Shown here: one piece after another, positions 11,685-23,689 of the stretch | How positions within the stretch are numbered: the first letter of the stretch is position 1 | How the letters are laid out: each line of letters starts with the position of its first letter | Assembly: GCA_032622095.1 (NCBI GenBank) | Contig: CP136066.1 | Location: 207,912,978 to 207,976,977, forward strand | Source: Siphonodentalium dalli | Lineage: Eukaryota > Mollusca > Scaphopoda > Gadilida > Siphonodentaliidae | Reading direction: 5' to 3' | Length of the DNA: 64,000 nt | The notes under the pieces: model-generated | What the model was told of the DNA's origin: nothing | The model's input: the letters and a program-made list of their open reading frames with translations, nothing else | The model's database searches: none | Program-made: the position numbers and the translations under genes

Positions 11685-12270
11685 CGATATATACATTGAT
11701 GAATCTTAACTGGCTGAGATTTTTGTTTTATATATATATCTCACATATGACAGGTTCAACTCAAATATCGTGATTATTGAGCGCAATCTAGTACACTCAC
11801 TCGCAATTGAGTCGATAAAAAAATAAATAAAAAAAATGAATGGGATGAGTTCATAAAATCTTGATTTTGTTCTATTCTTTGTCGGTGTCATTGGTGTCAA
11901 TACTTGTGACATCCATGAGCCCAGTGACACAGTTCCATAAATAAATAGTCCTCAAATCACACATAATTTAACTAATTTTTTTGCTTCTGTTCCCTTCGAT
12001 CTAACTAGCTCCATGCCATGACAGTAATGGTAATCTTAACAGATTTGAGCAAGGTTTGTATAAACAGTGTGCTATTTAGACTTTACGAGTCACCTTGTTC
12101 ATCATACACTAATACGTCCATGGATGCTGAATTTATCGGGTCCAAATCAATTCATCCGACATCCATCATAATGTTTCACATTTTTAATGTTAGGATAAAA
12201 TCTCATAAACAAATTGGTATCATTATAATCATCTTGTTCATGGCTTGAATGTGAGATAACGAAGGTCATA
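11685..12270. other. Non-coding stretch
   Basis: AT-rich, no splice-bounded ORF, no recognised repeat. Confidence 0.4.
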
Positions 12271-12470
12271 CAGTAATGCCATAAATAATCGACTCGTTAA
12301 CCACAGCAGAATTATGGGTAACTTTTCATGATTTAGTTGGAAATATGGCTTGTTGCCATTCATCGGAAAGCTCTCCGATGAATGGCAACAAGCCATATTT
12401 CCAAATAAATCCTGAAAAGTTACACATAGTTTTGCTGTGGTTAAGGAGTCGATTATTTAGGGCATTACTG
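12271..12470. mobile_element. P1 palindromic MITE, full
   Basis: CAGTAATGCC to GGCATTACTG with TA on both sides. Near-perfect inverted halves meet at GGAAAGCTCTCCGATG. Confidence 0.9.
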
Positions 12471-12639
12471 TATATAGCGTCGTGTTTTATTCTAACCATT
12501 TTCGTCAGAGTTTAGAATCTGATTCATATTTTTTATAAACTATCATGTGGCAGCTGGTGGCAGAGGGCATCATATGAGCCTTTACTGTCAGATTTACACC
12601 ACTTCATGATCCATTCTGCATTTATTGGCAGTCCTTCGA

Positions 12640-12892
12640 CAAGCCTTGAAATAGGGTGTCTCATTTGCAGAATGAGGTCCCCAGAGGGTGAATTTAGTGA
12701 TGCTACCCCCGCATAGCAGGCTAGCATCACCAAATTCACCCTCTGGGAACCTCATTCTGCTGAGGTGTAAGCAGAATGAGGTCCCCAGAGGGTGAATTTG
12801 GTGATGCTAGCCCGCTATGCGGGGTAGCATCACTAAATTCACCCTCTGGGGACCTCATTCTGCAAATGACAGACACACTATTTCAAGGCTTG
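12640..12892. mobile_element. H1 double-hairpin element, 8-bp TSD
   Basis: Flanked by TCCTTCGA on both sides (12632-12639 and 12893-12900). CAAGCCTTGAAATAGGG ends, two adjacent hairpins. Confidence 0.92.
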
Positions 12893-13619
12893 TCCTTCGA
12901 TTTTGAGGCACTCCATTGCATGCCTGGAATTGAATATTACCACTCAAAAGGCTGCGCTCCTCATGATTTTTGTAGAGTTGACTCAATATTTAACTAATAA
13001 ATTTCAGTAAGGGTTGGGTTAACAACGAGTCATAGCAACAAAGGTTATACAACGAAGTGTTTTTGAACCTGTCACGGTCAATGCATACTGTTCAATGCGT
13101 GTCGCAGACAAAGCAATCGAAGAGACAACGTTGTCAAAACAATCATTGATATTGCGATGTCATCACTCACTAAGCAGGTGTGCGTGATGGTGGGAATAAA
13201 TTCTGATTCTGAGTCACAATGAAACAGACACCAGCCCGTACGAAACAGGAATGAGGAAATGGTACAGGTAACCATTATGACTTAACAGTGACTATGTTAT
13301 CCCACTCTGGAGTTGACTATGCAAAACGATCCCAGGAAGAAACTTTTTGGTGAAGCAACCAACAATGATCAATTTATTTTGTTTGAAGTTTTATTTTATT
13401 AAAATAGCACAAAGCAATGTTATTTGAGTGTATTATATACCTGTTTACATGTACATCTATAGGTTTTTTTCCAGAAGGTGCACCAAAGCAAAATTGTGCG
13501 CCTGGATCCAAAATCAGGCGCTAAATAAACTGCATTTTACAAAATCGAAGGACTGTATAGGACATGAATAAGTTAAAGTTGTTTCACCTCACGGTAATAA
13601 TAATTTAATTATAAGCTGT
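12893..13619. other. Non-coding stretch
   Basis: No gene. The 65-codon minus-strand ORF near 13078-13275 has no splice or family support. Confidence 0.4.
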
Positions 13620-14505
13620 CAATCCATAGAATACTGTAAAACAATTGGCTATCAGACAATTTGCCACTAAGGTTACTTCTTGATAACCTAAATTTCTTGA
13701 TTACTTTCCCCTACAGAAATGACAGCAACAACGACTGATATGACCATGACTATATACTTCGTGCCTTCAAATGTACATGAAAATTATTTGATACTTCCTA
13801 CGATTTAAAAGGAAATTTCGATATTGCATCAGAATTCCTTGTAGTAGGACTGCCCTGCCAATAACCATACTGCTAACCCTCAATGCACAAGAACCTAGAG
13901 AAATCAACAAGACAAGTGCTAACATTTGCAAAGAAATGAAACACGGATATTGTCACCACAGTCAAAATATATAATGAACACTCACACGTTCCCCACTGGC
14001 TATTGCATGATACAGAAATGCCCTAAATAATCGACTCCTTAACCACAGCAGAATTATGGGTAATTTTTCAGGATTTAGTCGGAAATATAGCTTATTGCCA
14101 TTCATCGGAAAGCTCTCACTGAGAGCTTTCCGATGAATGGCAACAAGCCATATTTTCGATTAAATCATGGAAAAATTACCCATAATTCTGCTGTGGTTAA
14201 GGAATTGATTATTTAGGGCATTACTGTAAGCCAATCAAAAACAATGAAATGATGACGCCACTTAATCAATCGATATTTAAATGCCTGTTTCAACTTTAAG
14301 TGTTGATTTCTTCCGAAAGTTTTTGGTCATTTTACTTCTAACTTTTACTTATAGTTTTTCTCCTGCAAAATAGCAGATTAAATTATAAGAAATAACTCTT
14401 TTGTCGATTAGATTTATGAGATATAACCAAAAAGTTTGAAGACTCATTTATCATAACATGCTATGCACATTATAGAATTTGTCTTCAAACTTGTTGGTTA
14501 TAACA
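13620..14505 (+). repeat. K dispersed repeat, copy 1
   Basis: Similar along most of its length to 43672-45620 (plus strand) and to 61695-62600 (minus strand). Landmarks are GTAAAACAATTGGCT, GATAACCTAAATTTCTTGAT, AGGACTGCCCTG and ATAACCAAAAAGTT. It holds the P1 element at 14013-14226. No coding function visible; outer borders unknown. Confidence 0.7.
14013..14226. mobile_element. P1 palindromic MITE inside K copy 1
   Basis: TA-CAGAAATGCCC to GGGCATTACTG-TA, 214 bp, arms meeting at AGCTCTCACTGAGAGCT. Confidence 0.9.
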
Positions 14506-14716
14506 ACAAGATTGGTCAAGCGGCCTTTTATTAATCTATAATCTGTCTATGTACTTTTGTCGTGAGAACATTTTTTCGTGACTTACAGTTGACTGTTGTG
14601 GTGCACAATCAATGATAACTAAAGAATAGTTTCTTTCCATCATGACACGGTAGAATTTTTTGTGGAATTGAATGTTTGGGGGGGGGGTATAGGATAATCC
14701 CTTTTATTGTAAAGCT

Positions 14717-15007
14717 TTAACCCTTTCTATACTAAATGGATCCTCCCAAACAGTCTTAAAAATGTACATCAGAATGGTCTATTATTCATTTGGAGGCGTG
14801 TCCACTTTGTTTCCAGAAAAAATTGAGCAGACGACAGACATATGAAAAGTATAATACAAGTGCAGAATGATTCATACTCATTCACTGTTGGGAAAATGTT
14901 CACATAAGTAGTTCAACAATTGACCTATGGTTGTTTGTTGAACTTATTATCTGAACATTTCCAATGGTAACTACTCATCAATGAGCATTTAGTATAGAAA
15001 GGGTTAA
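14717..15007. mobile_element. T2 TTAA element, complete (291 bp)
   Basis: TTAACCCTTTCTATACTAAA to its inverse TAGTATAGAAAGGGTTAA. Holds the inverted pair AGTTCAACAA..TTGTTGAACTT and no HP69. Best reference copy of T2. Confidence 0.92.
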
Positions 15008-15468
15008 ACCCCACCGATGCATGCTTAAATATCTTAATACCGGTCTCCGCTCTAATACCTGCCACTCTTGTGTGCCAAATAGAAGTGCAGGATGGAATAT
15101 AAGTGTGGGTTGGACATTTCTAAAAAAAATAATAATAGTTCAGGGCGGAATAGAAGTGTGTGGTTGAAACATATCAATTCTCACAGAGAAGTTGATATCT
15201 TGTGGAAGATAAAACTTTTTCAACATTTAATAACAATTGTTTTTGTAGACTTGAGTATAAAGAAAGTTTTCCAATTGATATGATTAAAATTGATACATGC
15301 TCGGGGAAATGTGACCATTGTTGTCAACATACCCCATGTGCACAACATCTCAAATGAAAAATCTACATTTTATTGTAATTAAACTATTTGTATACCATTT
15401 GTTAATAAATTTAAAAAAATGGTGCAGACCCGAATAAGCATCATGCAGGGTGGATTTTTCTCATAAAA

Positions 15469-15816
15469 TTAACCTTTCATGATGGGAGCTTCCTGAATAT
15501 TTGCAAAAACCCTGTGCCAATGCATTCTATATATGCGAGTCAATCATTGGTCGCCTCGCATATATAAGAGAATGCATTGGCCTAACAAATTTGATATTAT
15601 TTTTTATAATTGTTAAAGAATGTAAGTAAGAATTAAAAAAAATGATAAACAATAGCTCAAACTTTACAAGTAAAGTTGAGCTAAAACTTGTTGAAGAATG
15701 TAAGAAAAAATTATAAAAAAAATTGTTAGGCCAATGCATTCTCTTATATATGTGAGGCGATATATGGTCGACTCGCATATATAAGAGAATGAATTGGCAC
15801 AGGGTCTTTAATAAAC
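15469..15816. mobile_element. T3-like element with two HP69 hairpins
   Basis: Left end TTAACCTTTCATGATGGGAG; hairpins at about 15516-15581 and 15732-15798; right terminus lost after CACAGGGTCTTTAATA. A 32-bp AGCTCAA..TTGAGCT mini-palindrome sits between the hairpins. Confidence 0.75.
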
Positions 15817-15859
15817 GTACAGGTACCTTTATTTGGCACACAATAGTACTTACTGCAGT

Positions 15860-16015
15860 GTTCACTAAACTGGTTTGAATTTTCCCCACGTTTGTGATTT
15901 TCCCTTCATATCTGCTTCAAAGTTTATTGCCTAAATGAATTGAAATTTTCCCCACATTTTTGTTATTTTCCCCATTTTTAAACCCATCATATCTGAATCA
16001 AAGTATAATTACAGT
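15860..16015. repeat. ~70-bp imperfect tandem duplication
   Basis: Two diverged units, each with GAATTTTCCCCAC/GAAATTTTCCCCAC followed by TCATATCTG..TCAAAG. Confidence 0.55.
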
Positions 16016-16299
16016 ATCATGTTTCAGACAGTCGCTAATACACAGAGGTTATGGGAACGGGACTACCCACCCCAGTGACAACCTACCCCAATCGACCCTA
16101 TACCGCTAGACATACATAGAACATTACATATATGTATTATCCCAGAACCTCACTCAACAAAGAGACTTCCCGGCGATCTTATATAGATCCTCATTGTGTT
16201 TACCGAAAAAAAAATGGTGGTATCTCTCGCCTGAATCCGTTGTAGCAACACAAAACTAACTGTTTTGTTCCTAATAAACCCATGGAACTGGAACTGGAA

Positions 16300-16661
16300 C
16301 GGAAACTGTCATATGTTTAGAAAACCTGAACAGTTCAAAACATTCATATGGAGAGATAATACATTTTCGATCTTATAACTCGTCTGGATTGACTCACAAC
16401 CACACCAATACCTGTTTTTGTTATGCCCTAAGTACTGGATTCTACAAAGTTTTATATATGATTATAGTCTGTACGTGTGCTGGATATGGATACAAGCATC
16501 TATTCTATTATTTATACTGATACCTGTTTTAGGGGGTAGCAGGAAGACAGCCCGATAGGGCTAGGCTACCCCCGACAATATACTGCTTTACCTTATTATG
16601 TATTTCTGCCATTGTATAAATCATGTATATTGTAAATAAATTATCCTATCCTATCCTATCG
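16300..16661 (+). mobile_element. 3' end of a 5'-truncated non-LTR retrotransposon
   Basis: A stem-loop with GGGGGTAG and CTACCCCC arms (about 16532-16572), then ~70 bp and a TCCTA microsatellite tail (about 16640-16661). A 3' stem-loop plus short tandem tail is typical of CR1/L2/I-like LINEs. Coding remnants are too decayed to assign a clade. Confidence 0.5.
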
Positions 16662-17966
16662 ACCCGGGACTACCGACCCAATATATACTTAAAGTTGTGA
16701 TACAATGGAATGGAATATATATAGTATGCTAAATGAATAACACTATGTGATACAATGGAACAGAATATATTTAGTATGCTATAAGAATAACAATATATAC
16801 ATGTAGATATAAAATATATGGTAGTTGTACGTGTACATATGTACAGATATATATTCAGATATATAGTTGTCTCGGTGTCCTATTCGATATGATGATCTAG
16901 ATGCCATCGCTATCCACTTCACAATACAAGCCAATTACATCGACAAAACAACAAAACAGGAGGAGTTAAACTGGGTAATCAGGGGGGGGGGGGATAAACT
17001 GGGTAATTTTCAACAAAAAAATTCCGAACTGTAATGACTGCTGAAAAAAACATGCCTTCTTGTCACCATTGAAAGTTTTTCTGAGTCACATAGTCATATT
17101 GAATGATAAAATGAGACTGATTGGTCAATACATGTTCCTGCAAGAAAAATTCAGGCAGGGGGAGGTAGATGATCAGGGTGGGGATGAAAAGACGTGCATG
17201 GGGAGATGAACTATTACATTGGTACTGTTCCAAAATAAGTGGATGTGAGTGGTAAATTTATCGTGTATAAAATATATGAACTCATTCTGCTAATCATGGG
17301 TACTTTTATTTAAAGGATTTGTCTGGTCTAGAATCTACCAAACTCAATCGGGAAGCCCTCCCATTATCATTAAAATGACTCAAGTCCCATTCCGATCGCA
17401 TAATAAATAAGCCGAAAAATTTAAAATAATATCACCACCGACATTGGAGATTTCCGTGACTAAACTATGGATGGCGCAGTAGTTGGCAAGTACATTAAAA
17501 ACACAGATTCAGAGCCGGAATTTATTATGCTGATAATGGTAGTCAGCCATACTAAAATGCGGAATCGGTTTGTGCACGCGGTGTATAGATTACGTTGCTA
17601 TGCGATGAGTTATTTAAGTATTCAAGATAGTGTGATTCACTTTGGAAGTCATTGTCGTATAACAGACCATATATTTATATGAATAAAGTAATTAGTAGCA
17701 CCTAGGATTGTCGTTTTTGCAGCCATTATAATTAATAACATGTTGCCGCGTGTTTGGTTTGTTGAATAAATGTTACTATATAGTGTTAAATTTGATAGTC
17801 AGTTAGCGACTATTCATCAGTGTCAACCGGCGAAATTGTTTGCGCTATAAAATGGGACCCAAAGTGAGTGGTAATGGCATCTGACGGTCTCATCAACTTT
17901 GTCACAAGAAGCGTCCAAATGTTATAAAAACACTGGGCGGAATAATGTTAACTTTATAATTCATTG
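16662..17966. other. Non-coding; 51-bp tandem pair and poly-G
   Basis: GTGATACAATGGAA units at 16696 and 16747 form a two-copy 51-bp tandem. A G-run lies at 16981-16992. A 71-codon plus ORF at 17467-17682 has no support as an exon. Confidence 0.45.
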
Positions 17967-17972
17967 TTTATT
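17967..17972 (-). promoter_or_regulatory. Candidate polyadenylation signal AATAAA
   Basis: On the minus strand, AATAAA lies 47 bp downstream of the stop codon at 18019-18021, the expected distance for a short 3' UTR. Confidence 0.4.
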
Positions 17973-18018
17973 TGTTGTTTTTTGTAAGTTATTTTCAAAT
18001 TCTCAATCATTCGTATAT

Positions 18019-18775
18019 TCAAATGCCACCATGCCACACAACCCCGTTGGCCGCAGTAGGCATGGGCATGGGGTTGTCCCAAGGGGAGACCAGCGAGGCT
18101 GGATAATTAAGATTGGTATTACCCGGAGCAGTCCTGTCCATGGGTGGAGCCACCTGGGATGCCCTGTCGTGGCTGGGTGAAGAGGTGGAGCTGCCAGACG
18201 TAGAACTGCTGCAGCGATGACTAGAGAGTGGGGACTCTGAAGCAGATGGTGACCGCAAGTCGTAGTGTGGAAACTTAGGATCAGGTGAGCTGTCCGGCTG
18301 GTGATGAGCTTGGCGACAATCTGGAGCGCAGCCACTGGACTGCGGAACCCGGCCATAGTAGTTGCAGCATCCCCATCCTGTGGAACCACGAGCTGGTTGG
18401 ATGGGCGACTGCCGTCCACGGCCACGAATCTGTGGAGAAGCCACTGATCGCACACTTCCATGAGAACGAGGCTGACCATCGCGAGAGGTAATTGTAGAAT
18501 CATCCTGACGACAGCTCTCCAAAGAACAGGCATGGGACCGACCCAGTAAGCCCCACACGAACCATGGAAAATATTGCCAATGAACGACACATGTGCAACA
18601 CATTAAATTCGGAAATGTAGACGGAACAGGACACAGAAAGGAAACACAATGAACAAGAGAATAAACAAGGAATGTATGGCTGATGATGAAACACGGCGAC
18701 GGATTGGAACTGCGATAACAAATGAGGACACAACTGTTACGACAAGTAGAATTTTCAAATGACTTACAAAATCAT
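18019..18775 (-). CDS. Ser/Pro-rich unknown protein (terminal exon candidate)
   Basis: A GC-rich island in AT-rich surroundings with a minus-strand frame open from about 18709 to a TGA at 18019-18021. The C-terminal ~110 residues are rich in Ser, Pro and charged residues (for example SSPDPKFPHYDLRSPSASES) and look like a disordered tail. Upstream on the minus strand, a possible first exon ending ATGATTTT (18775-18768) is followed by GTAAGT and a 58-bp intron ending TATCGCAG. Joining keeps the frame and would give 232 residues; otherwise translation could start at the internal ATG at 18603. A second frame is also open for 195 codons here, a side-effect of GC richness. No domain recognised. It could be the last exon of a larger gene or an expressed retrocopy. 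Confidence 0.4.
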
Positions 18776-18950
18776 GTCGGCGGAAGTATATACGTAACAT
18801 TCCGGTGGATGTAAAATGCAGATTTTTGTGTTCAGTTGTTACCGAACAGATCATACTGAACAGATCATACCGAAACCCGGAATGTTGGATGGATAAAGTA
18901 GATCAGACCAGTCACATAAATCACCTCGAACCTGATTGGCCCTGGGTGCA

Positions 18951-19351
18951 TTAACCCTTTACCCAACAGAAGGGCCCTGTGCCAATGCATTCTCTTATAT
19001 ATGCGAGTCGACCATAGGTCGCCTCGCATATATAAGAGAATGCATTGGCTTAACACATTAACAAAATTTAAATTGTTAAAGAATGTAAGAAAAAATGGTA
19101 AAAAGTGTTAAAAAAAAGATTTTTTTTAGGCCAATGCATTCTCTTATATATGCGAGGCGACCTATGGTCGACTCGCATATATAAGAGAATGCATTGGCAC
19201 AGGGCATAACTGTAACTATCACAATGTGGTCAAGGAGCCGGTTCCAATGATACCCATATGTGTATGGTTCTATTGAGACAGACCGAAGATATTTTAGGCT
19301 GTTGAAGCTTTATTTGGCCGGTTTTGGCCGGTTTGTTGGGTAAAGGGTTAA
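18951..19351 (+). mobile_element. T1 TTAA element, complete (401 bp)
   Basis: TTAACCCTTTACCCAACAGA to TGTTGGGTAAAGGGTTAA. HP69 hairpins at 18981-19049 and 19130-19198 are exact inverse copies of each other, joined by an AT-rich linker. The right third contains CAATGTGGTCAAGGAGCC and AGACAGACCGAAG (subtype alpha). Confidence 0.95.
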
Positions 19352-21926
19352 ATAAAAATAAAAATTCTTTAATGAAATTAATGAGACTCATTTAATCATC
19401 TTCTTGGGAACCACCGTGCTGATTAATCTGACATGGTATGAAGGGGCTAGGTATTCAGATATTAATTCTTAATTACCCACCCACCCTGTAAACACATGCT
19501 ATCAACTTAAATATATATTGGCTAGCCAATATGAATTATCTGTACCTTACAGGCACCATTTGGAGACCCAGTTTGTTTACACAATGTCATGTTACTGCCA
19601 AGATAATTAATTAGTCTGACAGCCTCCACTGCACAGATACCAGTACCTCAGAGTAATACCTCTTGTAAAACATTGTAATGTGTCAAACCATTACTGAGGG
19701 TTATTTACAATCTTTTATGTGAACTGTGGTAATCTGTTTCCAGGGGGTCATAGGGGTCAGCATCCTCATCATATTATGGCTGTGTATATATTATATAGAG
19801 AACAGTTTAAAATTTGTATTGTCTAAATATTTTTCTTGAGAGCTATACTGACCACCAGGTATGGACTGTATTCAGTTAATATCTCAGGTTAGTGGTCCTA
19901 TGGTATATTCCAATGTTAATGTGACACTACTAGTGCAAAATTGGCACCAGGACCCATAACTTCTAATAATTTGAGAATTTGTCTTATATGTACATTTGTC
20001 TATAAATGTACTTCTTTAGTACATAATGTTCAGTATACTCTAATATGATCATACGTAAACGTAATTGCGCCCGCTTGTTACTGATCATGGGATTATCGGA
20101 TGAATTAATTTTTATGAACGGGACACAAGAAAATAATATATACAGTGTTTGTCAATAATCACATATAACTTAAATGTGGATGTTTAGCCTGCCCGTGTAA
20201 CATGAGTCTCAGCTGTCTGGCCATCGACGCAGTCCTGTCTGGAATTTTGCACGCAGATGTAGGTTGTGACGTCATGATGTACGTCTTGATGTCATGACGC
20301 CTTTACTGGTTTCCCAAGAAGCAATCTTAAAGGGACTCTGCGATCTTTCAATCGGAACTTAGATTCCGTTTGTCGGCCTTGAACTTTGAGATTATTTTTC
20401 AATCTTTTATGCGGAAATACCGTTAGAAAATTGAAGATCAAATCTAAACGACCAGTAAGGCCCCTAGAATCTTTTTTCGGGGCAAATATTTTTAATAATT
20501 TTATAAAATATGTGAACAAAACTTTTTCATGCAATTTCAGTTTTTGTTAACCAGGGCCTTGGTTTAATATACATTCATTTTTTTAATATCTTTGGCTTTA
20601 GGAGCATGATGTTCCTACGTATGATGAAATATTTACCGGAACAAAGTTTTTTATTTTTGCCCTGGAGCATTTTGCCTAATTACACATTTCGAGGTGGTAT
20701 TAATCAATACAAAATGGCGGCTGTCGCCAACAATATTTTTTTGGACTCGGCTAACCCTTGAGTTATGAATAAATTATACTATTTTAGGTAAGTTCAATCT
20801 ATTTTTAGATTGGGCTGAAAAAGTTGATTAGTTTATCTCATATGCGCATACGTATACTCTAGGACGCTATAATTCAACATCAAAACTCTAGATTATGATT
20901 CCGATCATGGCTATTTATTATCGCCAAGGGATGGGCTAAACATCTGCCGATCATGATCGGCCTCTCGTTTTCTAAGATGACCAGAGCTGACAACAATTAA
21001 AAACTTCCTAAACTAAGCCATCATGATGTTTTAACCAACACCTTTTTAATCACACCCCATTGGTTTTTAATTGAACTATTATGACATACAATGGCATGAC
21101 AATAATTCAGTGGTATTCTCCGAAATTTGTACCATAACAATGAAGAAGAAGCTAGAATGCCCAACTTGAATTCTTGCAGAAAGAGCTCAATTTCATTTTG
21201 CACTGTATTCAGCTCATTGGATTTCCGCATAAATATTTCTCATTTCACTCCACTTTTATCATTTCAAAGTACACTTTAGTTATCATTATTCATTATATAA
21301 TCTAATATTCTAGCAAATCCAGTTCTTAATCAGCACATTCAACCAATTTTTATTTAATGATCACTATTTATTTATCGTATAAGTCATTTAATCGGAGAGA
21401 TTGCGATATTTCATGTTATTATCAACTCGTGCGATTGGCAGATTTATTTTAAGGTCCACCCACCACTGTCACCAGTTAGAAAATACAGTCCGCACCGATC
21501 AGCAGTTAAGTCATGTGACCGCGTTGTAGTCATGTGATCACGCTAATCATTCATGTGACTTTCCTCAGTAAAATCTGCGGAAACTTCTTCGATTTTTTTT
21601 ATATCAAAATAATAAAAATACTGTCTTCTCGATTTTTAATTTTCTTCCCGAAATGGGTCTTTTAGACATATATAATTAGTATTATGATGAGAAAACAAAT
21701 AATGTTTTGACAAAATAATTCCTTTAAGAAATGGATGTTCATTTGCTTGTGGTCTATGAAATATGGATGCAAGTTAGTGTCTGGCCACATATAAAATGTT
21801 AGACCAACTTGCATCCTTAATCCTATTAATCTATGTAGCAGAACAAAATAAAAATCCATTCCTTATATGTTCACTCAAATAGCAGATCAGTGCCCATTTT
21901 TATTGATATTTTGGTAGAGTGTTATA
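19352..21926. other. Longest repeat-poor stretch, no gene recognised
   Basis: Largely unique AT-rich sequence. It has two TGACGTCATGA / GATGTCATGACG motifs near 20268-20300 (CRE-like, could be chance), a TCATGTGAC triplet near 21510-21560, and a small inverted pair GGATGCAAGTT..AACTTGCATCC at 21762-21817. No splice-bounded ORF stands out. Confidence 0.45.
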
Positions 21927-22040
21927 CAGTAATGCCCTAAATAATCAACTCCTTAACCACAGCAGAATTATGGGTAATTTTTCAGGATTTAGACGGAAAA
22001 ATGGCTTGTTGCCATTCATCGGAAAGCTCTCAGTGAGAGA
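21927..22040. mobile_element. P1 MITE, left half only
   Basis: TA-CAGTAATGCCC through AGCTCTCAGTGAGAGA, then unrelated sequence. It stops at the centre of the palindrome. Confidence 0.85.
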
Positions 22041-22691
22041 TTTTAGTTAGGTCATGTAATTTCTTCAATGAATATGCTGAGGTGAACACCGATGAGAATA
22101 TATATACTAAAATGATTAAGTGGTTCATCTAGTTTTGACAGCTGTCATTTGCCAAATTACCAAAAATTTGCATCACGATGCGCACTGCATCGTGAGGGTC
22201 CGAGTCATTGCAGCCCTAATGAGCACATTACTTTGAAAGTACATCTATAATGAAGCCTTGGTAGTTTAATAAAAAATTATCGCGATATCAACTGTCAGTT
22301 AAACTGGCCTATATACTCAAGGGTGCTGCCATCTTAAAATACGGACTTCCGGTGTAAATAATGCAGATCGGCGACTGATCAGCACATTTTTACCATGATC
22401 GGAGATTAATAAACACAATTTTTTTATTTGGGTTTTTTGCCTTTCTTTATTAGCTCAACTTACTTTGTAATTTGTTCATGTGTTGGATAAAATTAGTAGG
22501 TGTTGACTAGGGACCAGCGGGTTACCGGAAACATCACTATTATTTTTTTAGGCCTAGTCTTTTAATGACTGCACACCAGACTTTTTTACTCATTGCTTTG
22601 CAATGTTAGTCACAGGTTCAAATTTGTTTTTGACCAAAACAAAAATATTAGATGGTATCGAAAATGTCAAAAAGGAAAGATAGATTAGTGA
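22041..22691. other. Non-coding stretch
   Basis: No gene. Contains AGCTCAACTTACTTTG at about 22452, a fragment of the family at 8760. Confidence 0.4.
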
Positions 22692-23245
22692 TTGACCCTT
22701 TCATGATGAGAGCTGTGCTGGTGCAGCATTAAATATCCAGTGACAGTGGATTCTCTTATATATATTAACCCTTTACCCAACAGAACGGCCCTGTGCCAAT
22801 GCATTCTCTTATATATGCGAGTCGACCATAGGTCGCCTCGCATATATAAGAGAATGCATTGGCTTAACACATTAAAAATTATAAAATTGTTAAAGAATGT
22901 AAGAAAAAATGGTAAAAAGTGTTAAAACAAGATTTTTTTTAGGCCAATGCATTCTCTTATATATGCGAGGCGACCTATGGTCGACTCACATATATAAGAG
23001 AATGCATTGGCACAGGGCATAACTATAACCATCACAATGTGGTCAATGAGCCGGTTCCAATGATATCCATATTTGTATGGTTTTATTGAGACAGACCCAA
23101 GATATTTTAGGCTGTTGAAGCTTTATTTGGCCGGTTTTGGCCGGTTTGTTGGGTAAAGGGTTAAGAGATTGCACTGGCTTACAAGGTCAAGGTAAATATT
23201 GTCGGGCCAATGCAGTCACTTAAATATGCGAGGCTTCCTATGGAA
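22692..23245. mobile_element. T3 element split by T1
   Basis: The left T3 part (TTGACCCTTTCATGATGAGA) reaches into its hairpin at TCTCTTATATATA. T1 then intervenes, and T3 resumes with AGAGATTGCACTGGCTTACA. The T3 right end is lost after about 23245. Confidence 0.7.
22765..23164 (+). mobile_element. T1 element, complete (400 bp), in a T3 hairpin
   Basis: TTAA on both sides, two HP69 hairpins. Right third has ACTATAACCATCAC and AGACAGACCCAAG (subtype beta). Confidence 0.95.
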
Positions 23246-23689
23246 GATATAGTATATTATCCTGGCTTCCCATCTTTTGTGAAATGTATTTCAAGAATGT
23301 CTTTAGTTGTAGAATTCAGAAGTTACTTGGGAATAAATCTGTACTCAAAATATTTTGAAACAAAGAGGAACCGAAGACTAAGCAATACCTTTATAATAGC
23401 ATAATATATATAATATTATATCATACTATATTAGCATTCTTCCTGCCTTCAACTTTCACCTGGTTTGGAAATATATACTAATATACAACTGTGTTTTGGT
23501 TGAGTAGAACAGTAATGCTCTTAATAATCGACTCCTTAACCACAGCAGAATTATGGGTAATTTTTCAGGATTTAGTCGGAAATATGGCTTTTTGTCATTC
23601 ATCGGAAAGCTCTCAATGATTGCTCAATTTTTTTATCTTCTAAATGATTCCCGGAGAATATTTAAAAATAATTAACTCATTAACCATTC

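Noticed and set aside
12533-12997. ORFs reading MRSPEGEFGDASPLCGVASL
   Set aside because: Translations of the H1/H2 hairpin; present at every copy.
17467-17682. 71-codon plus ORF with an ATG
   Set aside because: No splice borders, codon pattern or homology evident; stays open by chance.
20268-20300. Paired TGACGTCA-like motifs as a CRE regulatory site
   Set aside because: No transcription start or gene nearby; could be chance.
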